Shown: positions 1 to 12,399, numbered from the stretch's first letter. The stretch is 64,000 nucleotides of DNA from Symsagittifera roscoffensis (GCF_963678635.1 NW_026970820.1:560001-624000); one strand, 5' to 3'. Translations and numbers: made by a program. The notes: generated by a model not told the origin, from the sequence alone.

Positions 1-1333
1 AGAAAAACTATAAATTATGTTATTTTTGCAAAAAAAATCAAAAAATAGTAAATTTAAAAATTAAAAAAAAGTGAAAAACAATTGCGTATTGCGATTCAGC
101 GTACCCAAAATAGTGGGTCTAGCATTTTAAATTACCAAAAAACGTTGAAAATTGTAGATTTTATGAAGTTTTCATTTTGGCTATTTTTCCTTGTCGCCTC
201 CACTTAAGGCACCTTTGAGCCAACTTGAGAAACTGGAATTTAAACAAGCTATACAGATAGTCTGAATGAGCCATTTTTAGCGTGATAACACGCCTGGAAG
301 AAAAAAACTGCAGAAAAGAAAGGAAATTTTGAACTTTGACCTTTTTTCTTCTTCAAATGGCGATACTTAGAATAATTTTTCAGCTGAAAAGTTCAAAAAA
401 AATCAAAAAATTCAAATTTTGAAGAAATTTAAAAAAATTCTCATCAGTCTGTTTATTGGAGTCTTCGAGGTTTTAGAAGATCTTATCTGGCGGCTAACAA
501 CAAAAGGATCACTTATTATAAAAATTTGAGAAAGGTCAAAAAAACATGTTTTTTCGATTTTTTTGACAGAATTCCGAAAGCAATATCTTGGCTAAAAACA
601 AGAATGAGGGCCTAAAATTAGTACAAACAGTACTCCCACATAAGGTACATTAGGTTGGAAACAAAAAATTTACTCTGACTCAAAAATCGTTTTTTAACTT
701 TATTTCTGAACAAGAAATTGAAAAGAAATCAAAAACTTAAAAATTTTTTGAAAAAAATGATTGTTTTGAAAAAGTGCCAAATTTTAGCTGAAACTTTTCA
801 TTTTAGCTAAGAAAGCCAGAACAATGCCCTTTAAGCTCAAATAAATTAATATAGCAATTTTTATTCAAGTTTTTTCGTTAGAGGCTTTTTTTTTGAAAAA
901 GTATTCAAAAATAGGTAAAAAAAAGTCAAAAAAATCAATTTTCTCCGATTCAAAAACGTCCACTACCATGATGATTTGTTCGTTAGATAGGACTGCTGAG
1001 ATCACTTTAGACTTACTTTCATAAAAATATCAAAATTTTTACTTATTTTTGAGAATTAGGCAAAATAAAAACTTTTCCCAGATTGGGCAAAAAGCCCAAA
1101 TTAGCCCAAACACCTGTTAAAAATTGTTCGGTCAAAAAATCACAAAAGGAAACCCCTATTCGTTTGACATTTTAGGGCCGCATGCAAAAATTTAGACCAA
1201 TCTAACCTGACAATTTCGAGAATCGACTTTTTTGTCAAAATTCTCTAAAGACCAATTTAGGGAGATTACTTGTACCGGTGGGGGCCCTACCCCACCTAAA
1301 AAATTTTTGAAATGCTGGAACGCGGCCACCTAG
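1..1333 (+). repeat. Unit U0 (partial, 3' part)
   Basis: The left window edge cuts this unit; about the last 60 percent is present. It holds the A/T-rich body, GCATGC at 1180 and a class B tail (GTCAAAATTCTCTAAAGACC, then GGGGGCCCTACCCC). It keeps CGAC just before the tail T-run, where most class B tails have CAAC. It ends at CCACCTAG. No gene is seen. Confidence 0.95.
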
Positions 1334-1459
1334 CACCCTCAAGGTCACGTGACTTACTTTTGTTTTTGGTATTTTCTGAAACCAAAAGAGAGCATGGTCA
1401 CGCATCGACATCATGTGCTCAAGCAAATACCTGGACTTCTACGCATTCCCATTCGCAGT

Positions 1460-1474
1460 GCGCCCTTCGGGCGC
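1460..1474 (+). other. Small GC hairpin in the unit head (U1 example)
   Basis: GCGCCC, loop TTC, GGGCGC; the pair T:A on either side makes it 7 bp. It is present in every ordinary unit about 127 bp after the boundary, always followed by AAATGCCAATGCTCAA. Loop changes occur in U12/U19, U21 and U23. Stem changes occur in U2/U27, U20 and U26. Confidence 0.75.
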
Positions 1475-1776
1475 AAATGCCAATGCTCAATTAATTTTGC
1501 CAGGTGAAAATTTTTTAAAGAAAAATTCTGATGAATGTTAACTTAAACTACCACCAAAAAACGGATAGATTTCAAAGTGTGAAATAATCAAGTTTTTGCT
1601 AATACCGGGCATGCAGTGAGACTGATTTCGGCAAAAATAAAATGGAAAATGAAGGAAATGGAAAGAAAAAAATTGTTCAAAATAAGAACGCATTATCAAA
1701 AACTTATTTGATCTCCGCTAATGTCACAATTCCGATCAGACTGATTCCAGATTTTAAGCGTAGAGTTTACGGTTAC

Positions 1777-1819
1777 GGCTGCTCCCTCTACAGGTCCCAG
1801 AGGGACCGAGTGAGCAACC
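1777..1819 (+). other. Conserved 43-nt foldable block (U1 example; one per ordinary unit)
   Basis: The block consists of GGCTGCTCCC, TCTACA, GGTCCC, AGA, GGGACC, GAGT and GAGCATCC (AACC here in U1). The inner stem GGTCCC:GGGACC closes on AGA. The outer arms TGCTC:GAGCA, extended with mismatches to GG:CC, close the fold. A competing fold pairs TCCCTCT with AGAGGGA. It is among the least variable segments of the unit, although it differs at single bases in U9, U10, U11, U13, U15, U17 and U21. TTGTTTTTAATTTTT follows about 35 nt downstream, which could end a Pol III transcript. It may be a structured RNA or a DNA hairpin; its function is unknown. Confidence 0.7.
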
Positions 1820-3295
1820 TACCTCGATCCAGGATAACGGATAGTTGTTTTTAATTTTTCACAAAATTTTTTTCACTAATGCTTGTTTTCAATTCCTCAT
1901 GAGAAGCTGTATAATTTTCTTTAAAAAAATTATTTTATTAATCAATGCTTCCAAGAACAACTGATGTTAGGGGGTTACAAATGCGGTTGGTGAAAACTGG
2001 TAAGGGATAATGATGAGAAAAATTGTAAGTTTTCAAATGAATTTAAAAACAGTTTTTTTTCTTTTTTCTTTTGTAAATTGGTAGAAATGAATCAGTTTTT
2101 TTTTGTTTTCCTTGCACCACCCACTGTTCTTAAGTAATGAAGATTCCTGTTCTAGCCGTGTATAACACTTTGGCAGAAACAACATCAATATGATGTAAAA
2201 TGTTTTAAAAAAGAGAAAAAATTAAAAATTATGTTTTTTTTTTAAAAATCAAAATTTAGTTTTTTTTCAAAAATGTAAAAAAGTGAAAAACAATGGCATA
2301 TTACGATTCACCGTACCCAAATTAGTGGGTCTAGTATTTTAAATTATCAAAAAATGTTGAAAATTGTGGATTTTATGAAGTTTTCATTCTGGCTATTTTT
2401 CCTTGTTGCCTCCACTTAAGGCACCTTTGAGTCAAGTTGAGAAACTGGAACCTAAACAAGCTAAACAGATAGTCTGAATGAGCCATTTTCAGCGTGATAA
2501 CACGCCTGGAAGAATAAAAAAATCCAGAAACGAAAGAAAATTTTGAACTTTAACCTTTTTTCTTCTTCAAATGGCGATACTTAGAATAATTTTTCAGCTG
2601 AAAAGTTCAAAAAAAATCAAAAAATTCAAATTTTGAAGAAATTTTAAAAAATCTCATCAGTCTGTTCATTGGAGTCTTCGAGGTTCTGGGAGACCTTATG
2701 TGGCGACTAACAACAAGTGGATCACTTATTTTAAAATTTTGAGAAAGGTCAAAAAAACATGTTTTTTCGACTTTTTTGACAGAATTTCGAAAGCAATATC
2801 TTGGCTAAAAACAAGAATGAGGGTCTAAAATTAGTACAAACAGTACTCCCACATAAGTTACATTAGGTTGGAAACAAAAAATTTACTCTGACTCAAAAAT
2901 CGTTTTTTAACTTTATTTCTGAACAAGAAATTGAAAAGAAATCAAAAACTTAAAAAATTTTTGAAAAAAATGATTGTTTTGAAAAAGTGCCAATTTTTAG
3001 CTGAAACTTTTCATTTTAGCTAATAAAGCCAGAGCAATGCCCTTTAAGCTCAAATTAATTAATTATGCAAATTATTTTCAAGTTTTTTCGTTAAAGGCTT
3101 TTATTTTGAAAAAGTATTCAAAAATGGGTAAAAAAAAGTCAAAAAAATTAATTTTCTCAGATTGAAAAACCTCCACTGCCATGATGATTAGTTCGTTCGA
3201 TAGGACTACTGAGATCAATTTAGACGTATTTTCATAAGTATATCAAAATTTTTATTTATTTTTGAGAATTAAGCAAAATAAAAACTTTTCCCAAA

Positions 3296-3312
3296 TTGGG
3301 CAAAAAGCCCAA
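3296..3312. other. Inverted repeat upstream of the tail module (U1 example)
   Basis: TTGGGC-AAAAA-GCCCAA lies about 80 bp before GCATGC and is nearly invariant between units. It is preceded by TTTTCCCAAA and followed by TTAGCCCAAACACCTG, so several CCCAAA/TTTGGG partners compete. The loop reads AAAAT in U17 and U26. Confidence 0.7.
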
Positions 3313-3392
3313 ATTAGCCCAAACACCTGTTAAAAATTGTTGGGTCAAAAAGTCACAAAAGGAAACCCCTATTCGTTTGACATTTTAGGGCC

Positions 3393-3547
3393 GCATGCAA
3401 AAAATTAGACCAATCTAACCTGACAATTTCGAGAATCGACTTTTTTGCAAAATTTCTCTATAGTCCATTTGAGGGATATTACTTGTACCGGTGGGGGCCC
3501 CTACCCCACCTCAAAAAATTTTGTAATGCTGGAACGCGGCCACCTAG
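3393..3547 (+). other. Conserved tail module (U1 example, class A)
   Basis: GCATGCAAAAAATTAGACC is followed by CCTGACAATTTCGAGAATCG, a T-run and the class A stretch GCAAAATTTCTCTATAGTCC. Then comes ACCGGT with hairpin GGTGGGG (3490-3496) and CCCCACC (3504-3510), then AACGCGGCCACCTAG. Order and spacing recur in every unit and, in diverged form, in both odd units. It could be a replication, recombination or transcript-end element; the sequence alone does not say which. Confidence 0.72.
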
Positions 3548-5760
3548 CACCCTCAAGGTCACGTGACTTATTTTTGTTTTTCGTATTTTCTGAAACCAAA
3601 ACAATAAGGTCATGCGCCAATATCATGGCCTCAAGCAAAGACGTCGGACTCTACGCATTCACATTAGCCTTGCGCCATTCGGGCGCAAATGCCAATGCTC
3701 AATTAATTTTGCCAGGTGAAAATTTTTCAAAGGAAAATTCTGATAAATTTTAACTGAAACTACCACCAAAAAAACCAAAGACATCAAAGTGTGAAACAAT
3801 CAAGTTTTTGCTAATACCGGGCATGCAGTGAGACTGATTTCAGCAAAAATAAAATGGAAAATGAAGGAAATGGAAAGAAAAAAATTGTTCAAAATAAGAA
3901 CGCAACTTCAAAAACTTATTTGATCTCCGCTAATGCCATAATTCCGATCAAACTGATTCCAGATTTTAAGCGTAGAGTTAACGGTTACGGCTGCTCCCTC
4001 TACAGGTCCCAGAGGGACCGAGTGAGCATCCTATCTCGATCCAGGATAACGGATAGTTGTTTTTAATTTTTCACAAACGTTTTTTCACTAATGCTTGTTT
4101 TCAATTCCTCATGAAAAGCTGTATAAATTTTTAAAAAATTGATTTTATTAATCAATGCTTCCAAGATCCAAGAACAACTGATGTTAGGGGGTTACAAATG
4201 CGGTTGGTGAAAACTAGTAAGGGATAATGATGAGAAAAATTGTAGGTTTTCTAATGAATTTAAAAACAGTTTTTTTTTTTCTTTTGTAAATCGGGAGAAA
4301 TGAATCAGTTTTTTTTTGTTTTCCTCGCACCACCCACTGTTCTTAAGTAATGAAGATTCATGTTCTAGCCGTTTATAACACTTTGGCAGAAACAACATCA
4401 ATATGATGTAAAATGTTTTAAAAAAGAGAAAAAATTAAAAATTATGTTTTTTTTTAACTAAGTCAAAAATTTTTTATTTTCAAAATTGACAAAAAATGAA
4501 AAAAAATTGCATATTACGATTCATCGTACCCAACTTAGTGGATCTAGCATTTTAAATTACCAAAAAATGTTGAAAATTGTAGATTTTATGAAGTTTTCAT
4601 TCTGGCTATGTTTCCTTGTCGCCTCCACTTAAGGCACCTTTGAGCCAACTTGAGAAACTGGAACCTAAACAAGCTATGCAGATAGTCTGAATGAGCCATT
4701 TTTAGCTTGATAAATCGCCTGGAAGAAAATAAAATCCAGAAAAGAAAGAAAATTTTGAACTTTAACCTTTTTTCTTCTTCAAATGGCGATACTTAGAATA
4801 ATTTTTCAGCTGAAAAGTTCAAAAAAAATCAAAAAATTCGAATTTTGAAAATTTTTTAAAAAAATCTCATCAGTCTGTTTATTGGAGTCTTCGAGGTTTT
4901 TGGAGACCTTATCTGGCGACTAACAACAAGTGGATCACTAATTTTAAAATTTTGAGAAAGGTCAAAAAAACATGTTTTTTCGACTTTTTTGACAGAATTC
5001 CGAAAGCAATATCTTGGCTAAAAACAAGAATGAGGACCTAAAATTAGTACAAACAGTACTCCCACATAAAGTACATTAGGGTGGAAACAAAAAATTTACT
5101 CTGACTCAATAATCGTTTTTTAACTTTATTTCTGAACAAGAAATTGAAAAGAAATCAAAAACTGAAAAATTTTTTGAAAAAAATGATTGTTTTGAAAAAG
5201 TGCCAATTTTTAGCTGAAACTTTTCATTTAAGCTAAGAAAACCAGAGCAATGCCCTTTAAGCTCAATTAAATTAATATAGCAAATTGTTTTCAAGTTTTT
5301 TCGTTAAAGCCTTTCATTTTGAAAAAGTATTCAAAAATGGGTAAAAAAAAGTCAAAAAAATCAGTTTTCTCCGATTCAAAAACCTCCACTACCATGATGA
5401 TTAGTGCATTAGATAGGACTGCTGAGATCAATTTAGACGTTTTTTCATAAGTATATCGAAATTTTTACTTATTTTTGAGAATTAAGCAAAATAAAAACTT
5501 TTCCCAAATTGGGCAAAAAGCCCAAATTAGCCCAAACACCTGTTAAAAATTGTTGGGTCAAAAAATCACAAAAAGAAACCCTTATTCGTTTGACATTTTA
5601 GGGCCGCATGCAAAAAATTAGACCAATCTAACCTGACAATTTCGAGAATCGACTTTTTTGCAAAATTTCTCTATAGTCCATTTGAGGGATATTACTTGTA
5701 CCGGTGGGGGCCCCTACCCCACCTCAAAAAATTTTGTAATGCTGGAACGCGGCCACCTAG
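3548..5760 (+). repeat. Unit U2 (2213 bp)
   Basis: The start is type a, followed by the second head variant (AACAATAAGGTCATGCGCC and CAAAGACGTCGGACT). The small hairpin has a stem change (GCGCCATTCGGGCGC), as in U27. The 43-nt block is at 3989-4031, GCATGC at 5606, and the tail is class A. The middle, roughly 3850-5600, closely resembles U6/U10/U13 while head and tail differ, so U2 is a mosaic. Confidence 0.94.
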
Positions 5761-7970
5761 CACCCTCAAGGTCACGTGACTTATATATTTTTTTGGTATT
5801 TTCTGAAACCAAAACATTAAGGTCATGCGCCAATATCATGGCCTCAAGCAAAGACGTCGGACTAGACGCATTCACATTAGCCTTGCGCCCTTCGGGCGCA
5901 AATGCCAATGCTCAATTAATTTTGCCACGTGAAAAAATTTTTAAGGAAAAATTCTGATAAAATTTAACTTAAACTACCACGAAAGAACGCAAAGATTTCA
6001 AAGTGTGAAACAATCAAGTTTTTGCTAATACCATGCATGCAGTGAGACTGATTTCGGCAAAAATAAAATGAAAATTGAAGGAAATGGAAAGAAAAAAATT
6101 GTTCAAAAAAGAACACAACATCAAAAACTTATTTGATGTCCGCTAATGTCATAATTCCGATCAGGCTGATTTCAGATTTTAAGCGCAGAGTTTACGGTTA
6201 CGGCTGCTCCCTCTACAGGTCCCAGAGGGACCGAGTGAGCATCCTACCTCGATCCAGGATAACGGACAGTTGTTTTTAATTTTTCACAAATTTTTTTTCA
6301 CTAATGCTTGTTTTCAATTCCTCATGAGAAGCTGTATAATTTTTTTAAAAAAATGATTTTTTTTATCAATGCTTCCAAGAACAACTGATGTTAGGCGGTT
6401 ACAAATGCGGTTGGTGAAAACTAGTAAGGGATAATGATGAGAAAAATTGTAAGTTTTCAAATGAATTTAAAAACAGTTTTTTTTCTTTTTTCTTTTGTAA
6501 ATCGGGAGAAATGAATCAGTTTTTTTAAGTTTTCCTCGCACCACCCACTGTTCATAAGTAATGAAGATTCCTGTTCTAGCCGTTTATAAAACTTTGGCAG
6601 AAAAAACATCAGAATGATGTAAAATGTTTTAAAAAAAATAAAAATTTAAAAATTATGTTTAAAAAAAAATCAAAAACTTGTAATTTTCAAAATTGAAAAA
6701 AAGTTAAAATTAATTGCATATTACGATTCAGCGTACCCAACTTAGTGGGTCTAGCTTTTTAAATTACCAAAAAATGTTGAAAATTGTAGATTTTATGAAG
6801 TTTTCATTTTGGCTATTTTTCCTTGTCGCCTCCACTTGAGGCACCTTTGAGCCAACTTGAGAAACTGGAACGTAAACAAGCTGCACAGATGGTCAAAGTG
6901 AGCCATTTTCAGCGTGATAACACGCCTAGAAGAAAAAAAACTCCAGAAAAGAAAGAAAATTATGAACTTTAACCTTTTTTCTTCTTCAAATGGCGATACT
7001 TAGAATAATTTTTCAGCTGAAAAGTTCAAAAAAAATCAAAAAATTCAAATTTTGAAAAAATTTTATAAACAAATCTCATCAGTCTGTTTATTGGAGTCTT
7101 CGAGGTTTTGAGAGACCTCATCTGGCGGCTAACAACAAGTGGATCACTTATTTTAAAATTTTGAGAAAGGTCAAAAAAACATGTTTTTTTGATTTTTTTG
7201 ACAGAATTCCGAAAGAAATATCTTGGCTAAAAACAAGATTGAGGGCCTAAAATTAGTACAAACAGTACTCCCACATAAGGTACATTAGGTTGGAAACAAA
7301 AAATTTACTCTGACTCAAAAATCGTTTTTTAACTTTATTTCTGAACAAGAAATTGAAAAGAAATGAAAAACTTAAAAATTTTTTGAAAAAAAAGATTGTT
7401 TTGAAAAAGTGCCAATTTTTAGCTGAAACTTTTCATTTTAGCTAATAAAGCCAGAGCAATGCCCTTTAAGCTCAAATAAATTAATTATGCAAATTATTTT
7501 GAAGTTTTTTCGTTAAAGCCTTTTATTTTGAAAAAGTATTCAAAAATGGGTAAAAAAAAAGTCAAAAAAATCAATTTTCTCCGATTCAAAAACCTCCACT
7601 ACCATGATGATTAGTTCGTTAGATGGGACTGCTGAGATCAATTTAGACGTATTTTCATAAGCATATCAAAATTTTTACTAATTTATGAGAATTAAGCAAA
7701 ATAAAAACTTTTCCCAAATTGGGCAAAAAGCCCAAATTAGCCCAAACACCTGTTAAAAATTGTTGGGTCAAAAAATCACAAAAGGAAACCCCTATTCATT
7801 TGACATTTTAGGGCCGCATGCAAAAAATTAGACCATTCTAACCTGACAATTTCGAGAATCGACTTTTTTGCAAAATTTCTCTATAGTCCATTTGAGGGAT
7901 ATTACTTGTACCGGTGGGGGCCCCTACCCCACCTCAAAAAATTTTGTAATGCTGGAACGCGGCCACCTAG
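5761..7970 (+). repeat. Unit U3 (2210 bp)
   Basis: The start is type a with the second head variant. The 43-nt block is at 6202-6244, GCATGC at 7816, and the tail is class A. It is very similar over its whole length to U18 and U22, sharing CTGCACAGATGGTCAAAGTG near 6880 and GCCACGTGAAAA after the head hairpin. The 70-codon frame seen in U1 is shifted here because the run after GTTC reads CAAAAAAGAAC, one base shorter. Confidence 0.94.
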
Positions 7971-10181
7971 CACCCTCAAGGTCACGTGTTGGATTTTTGT
8001 TGTTGGTTTTTTCTGAAAACAAAAAAGAGCGTGGTCATGCATCGACATCATGTGGTCAAGCAAATACGTGGACTTCTACGCATTCCCATTAGCAATGCGC
8101 CCTTCGGGCGCAAATGCCAATGCTCAATTAATTTTGCCAGCTGAAAAAATAAATTAATTAAAAAGTTCAGATAAATTTTACTTAAACTACCACCAAAAAC
8201 GCAAAGCTTTCAAAGTGTAAGACAATCAAGCTTTTGCCATTACTGGACATGCAGTGAGACTGGTTTTGGCAAAAAGTAAAATAGAAAATGTAGAAAATAG
8301 AAAGTAAAGAATTGTTCAACAAAAGAACGCAACATCTGAAATTTACTTGATCTCCGCTAATGACAAAATTATGATCAGGCTGATTTTAGATTAAAGCGTA
8401 CAATTTAAGGTTACGGCTGCTCCCTCTAATGGTCCCAGAGGGACCGAGTGAGCATCCTACCTCGATCCAGGACAACGGATAGTTGTTTTTAATTTTTCAT
8501 AAAAATTATTATTTTTCTTTAATGCTTGTTTTCATTTTCTCATGAGAAGCTGTATGATTTTAAAAAAAATTGATTTCATTAAGCAATGGTTCTAAGAACA
8601 ACTGACGTTAGGCGCTTACAAATACGGTTGGTGAAAACTGGTAAAGGATAATGTTGAGAAAAATTGTAAGCTTTCAAGAAAAATAAAAAAACAGTTTTTT
8701 TCTTTTTTTTCTTTTGTAAATCGGGAGAAATCATTAAGTTTTTTTAAATTTTCCTCGCACCACCCACTAAGTAGTGAAGATTCATATTCTAGCCATTTAT
8801 AACATTTTGGCAGAAAAAACATCAATATGTTGTAAAATGTTTTAAAATAGAGAAAAACTAAAAATTATCTTTTTTTTCGAAAAAATCAAAATTTAGTTAT
8901 TTTCAAAAATGTAAAAAAGTGAAAAACAATTGCATATTACGATTCACCGTACCCAAATTAGTGGGTCTAGTATTTTAAATTATCAAAAAATGTTGAAAAT
9001 TGTGGATTTTATGAAGTTTTCATTCTGGCTATTTTTCCTTGTTGCCTCCACTTAAGGCACCTTTGAGCCAACTTGAGAAACTGGAACCTAAACAAGCTAT
9101 ACAGATAGTCTAAATGAGCCATTTTCAGCGTGATAACACGCCTGGAAGAAAAAAAACTCCAGAAAAGAAAGAAATTTTTGAACTTTAACTTTTTTTCTTC
9201 TTCAAATGGCGATACTTAGAATAATTTTTCAGCTGAAAAGTTCAAAAAAAATCAAAAAATTCAAATTTTGAAAAAATTTAAAAAAATCTCATCAGTCTAT
9301 TTATTGGAGTGTTCGAGGTTTTGGGAGACCTTATCTGGCGGCTACCAACAAGTGGATCACTTATTTTAAAGTTTTCAGAAAGGTCAAAAAAACATGTTTT
9401 TTCGATTTTTTTGACAGAATTCCGGAAGCAATATCTTGGCTAAAAACAAGAATGAGGGCCTAAAATTAGTACAAACAGTACTCCCACATAAAGTACATTA
9501 GGTTGGAAACAAAAAATTTACTCTGATTCAAAAATCGTTTTATAACTTTATTTCTGAACAAAAAATTGTAAAAAAATCAAAAACTGGAAAAATTTTTGAA
9601 AAAAATGATTGTTTTGAAAAAGTGCCATTTTTCAGCTGAAACTTTTCATTTTAGCTAAGAAAGCCAGAGCAATGCCCTTTAAGCTCTAATAAATTAATAA
9701 ACCAAATTGTTTTCAAGTTTTTTCGTCAAAGATTTTTATTTTGAAAAAGTATTCAAAAATGGGTAAAAAAAAGTCAAAAAAATCAATTTTCTCCGATTCA
9801 AAAACCTCCACTACCATGATGATTAGTGCGTTAGATAGGACTGCTGAGATCAATTTAGACGTTCTTTCATAAGTATATCAAAATTTTTACTTATTTTTGA
9901 GAATTAGGCAAAATAAAAACTTTTCCCAAATTGGGCAAAAAGCCCAAATTAGCCCAAACACCTGTTAAAAATTGTTGGGTCGAAAAATCACAAAAGGAAA
10001 CCCCTATTCGTTTGACATTTTAGGGCCGCATGCAAAAAATTAGACCAATCTAACCTGACAATTTCGAGAATCAACTTTTTTGTCAAGATTCTCTAAAGAC
10101 CAATTTAGGGAGATTACTTGTACCGGTGGGGGCCCTACCCCACCTAAAAAATTTTTGAAATACTGGAACGCGGCCACCTAG
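7971..10181 (+). repeat. Unit U4 (2211 bp)
   Basis: The start is type b (CACGTGTTGG). The first half is a divergent type: AAATAAATTAATTAAAAAG after the head hairpin, and GGCGCTTACAAATACGG in place of GGCGGTTACAAATGCGG. It is shared most closely with U25. The 43-nt block at 8415-8457 has AAT in its bulge where others have ACA. GCATGC is at 10028 and the tail is class B. Part of the body (GTGTTCGAGG and GGCTACCAAC) is shared with U23. Confidence 0.93.
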
Positions 10182-12399
10182 CACAATCAGGTACTAGTGG
10201 CTTGATTTTGGTTTTTAATATTGTCTGGAACCAAAAGAGAGTGTCGTCAAGCATCGACGTCATGTGGTCAAGCAAATACGTGGACTTCTACGCATTCCCA
10301 TTAGCAATGCGCCCTTCGGGCGCAAATGCCAATGCTCAATTAATTTTGCCTGGTGAAAAAATAAATTAATTAAAAAGTTCTCCTAAACTTTATTTTCAAC
10401 TACCACCAAAAAACGCAAAGATTTCAAGGTGTAAAACTATCAAATTTTGGCCAATACCGGGCTTGCAATGAGACTGATGTTGGCAAAAGTAAAATAGAAA
10501 ATGAAGAAAATGGAAAGAAAAAAATTGTTGAAAATAAGAACGCAACATCAAAAACTTATTTGATCTCCGCTCAAATCATAATTCAGATCAGGCTGATTTC
10601 AGATTTTAAGCGTAGAATTTACGGTTACGGCTGCTCCCTCTACAGGTCCCAGAGGGACCGAGTGAGCATCCTACCTCGATCCAGGTTAACGGATAGTTGT
10701 TCTTAATTTTTCACAAAATTTTTTTACACTAATGCTTGTTTTCAATTCCTCATGAGAAGCTGTATTAATTTTAAAAAAATTGATTTTATTAATCAATGCT
10801 TCCAAGAACAACTGATGTTAGGCGGTTATATTTGCGGTTGTTGAAAACTAGTATGGGATAATGATGAGAAAAATTGTAAGTTTTCAAATGAATTGAAAAA
10901 CGTTTTTTTTCCTTTTTTTCTTTTGTAAATCGGTAGAAATGAATCATTTTTTTTTAATTTTCCTCGCACCACCTACTGTTCTTAAGTAATGAAGATTCCT
11001 TCTCTAGCCGTTTATAACACTTTGGCAGAAAAAACATCAATATGATGTAAAATGTTTTAAAAAAGAGAAAAAATTAAAAATTATGTTTTTTTTTAAAAAT
11101 CAAAAAATTTGTAATTTTCAAAATTGAAAAAAAGTGAATATTAATTGCATATTACGATTCAGCGTACCCAACTTAGTGGGTCTAGCATTTTAAATTACCA
11201 AAAAATGTTGAAAATTGTAGATTTTATGAAGTTTTCATTTTGGCTATTTTTCCTTTTCGCCTCCACTTAAGGCACCTTTGAGCCAACTTGAGAAACTGGA
11301 ACCTAAACAAGCTATACAGATAGTCTGAATGAGCCATTTTCAGCGTGATAACACCCCTGGAAGAAAAAAAACTGCAGAAAAGAAAGGGAATTTTGAACTT
11401 TAACCTTTTTTCTTCTTCAAATGGCGATACTTAGAATAATTTTTCAGCTGAAAAGTTCAAAAAAAATCAAAAAATTAAAATTTTGAAAAAATTTGTAAAA
11501 AAATCTCATCAGTCTGTTTATTGGAGTCTTCGAGGTTTTGGGAGACCTTATCTGGCGGCTAACAACAAGTGGGTCACTTATTTTAAAAATTAGAGAAAGG
11601 TCAAAAAAACATGTTTTTTCGGTTTTTTTGACAGAATTCCTAAAGCGATATCTTGGCTAAAAACAAAAATGAGGGCCTAAAATTAGTACAAACAGTACTC
11701 TCACATAAGGTACATTAGGTTGGAAACAAAAAATTGACTCTGACTCAAAAATCATTTTTTAACTTTATTTCTGAACAAAAAATTGTAAAAAAATCAAAAA
11801 GTTAAAATTTTTTTGAAAAAAATGATTGTTTTGAAAAAGTGCCAATTTTTAGCTGAAACTTTTCTTTTTAGCTAATAAAGCCAAAGCAATGCCCTTTAAG
11901 CTCAAATAAATTAATTAAGCAGATTATATTCAAGTTTTTTCGTTGAAGGCTTTTATTTTGAAAAGTTAGTCAAAAATGGGTTAAAAAAAGTCAAAAAAAT
12001 CAAATTTCTCAGATTCAAAAACCTCCACTACCATGATGATTAGTTCGTTAGATAGGACTGCTGAGATCAATTTAGACGTATTTTCATAAGCATATCAAAA
12101 TTTTTACTTATTTTTGAGAATTAAGCAAAATAAAAACTTTTCCCAAATTGGGCAAAAAGCCCAAATTAGCCCAAACACCTGTTAAAAATTGTTGGGTCAA
12201 AAAATCACAAAAGAAAACTCCTATTCATTTGACATTTTAGGGCCGCATGCAAAAAATTAGACCATTCTAACCTGACAATTTCGAGAATCGACTTTTTTGC
12301 AAAATTTCTCTATAGTCCATTTGAGGGATATTACTTGTACCGGTGGGGGCCCCTACCCCACCTCAAAAAATTTTGTAATGCTGGAACGCGGCCACCTAG
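10182..12399 (+). repeat. Unit U5 (2218 bp)
   Basis: The start is type c (CACAATCAGGTACTAGTGG). The 43-nt block is at 10629-10671, GCATGC at 12245, and the tail is class A. The first half matches U20, including the distinctive AAGTTCTCCTAAACTTTA. The two diverge in the middle of the body (AAAAATTAGAGAAAGG here versus AAAATTTTGAGAAAAG in U20), which shows an internal exchange. Confidence 0.93.

Larger units (their letters stand above)
1334..3547 (+). repeat. Unit U1 (2214 bp)
   Basis: The start is type a (CACCCTCAAGGT, then the palindrome GTCACGTGAC). The GCGCCC-TTC-GGGCGC hairpin is at 1460-1474 and the 43-nt block at 1777-1819, here ending GAGCAACC instead of GAGCATCC. The inverted repeat TTGGGC/GCCCAA is at 3296-3312, GCATGC at 3393 and the class A tail hairpin at 3490-3510. 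A 70-codon ATG frame (1642-1854) crosses the 43-nt block but is not judged a gene. Confidence 0.95.

Noticed and set aside
1777-1850. tRNA or other Pol III gene with internal boxes
   Set aside because: The minus strand has GATCGAGGT, close to a B box, but no A box at a sensible distance and no cloverleaf.
1960-1975. Nematode telomere repeat TTAGGC in GATGTTAGGCGG
   Set aside because: It occurs once per unit, is absent from units reading TTAGGGGG, and is never in tandem.
3494-3547. Helitron 3' end (hairpin followed by CTRR, here CTAG)
   Set aside because: CTAG and an upstream hairpin fit loosely, but the hairpin lies about 37 bp away and the next base is C or A rather than the T expected at Helitron insertions. 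No 5' TC end or Rep/helicase gene is present. It remains an outside possibility for the origin of the unit.
3445-3753. Frames of about 100 codons starting in the class A tail and crossing the CTAG boundary
   Set aside because: They start at TTG, exist only where a class A tail meets particular heads, and end at varying places. They join two independent modules and have no coding signature.
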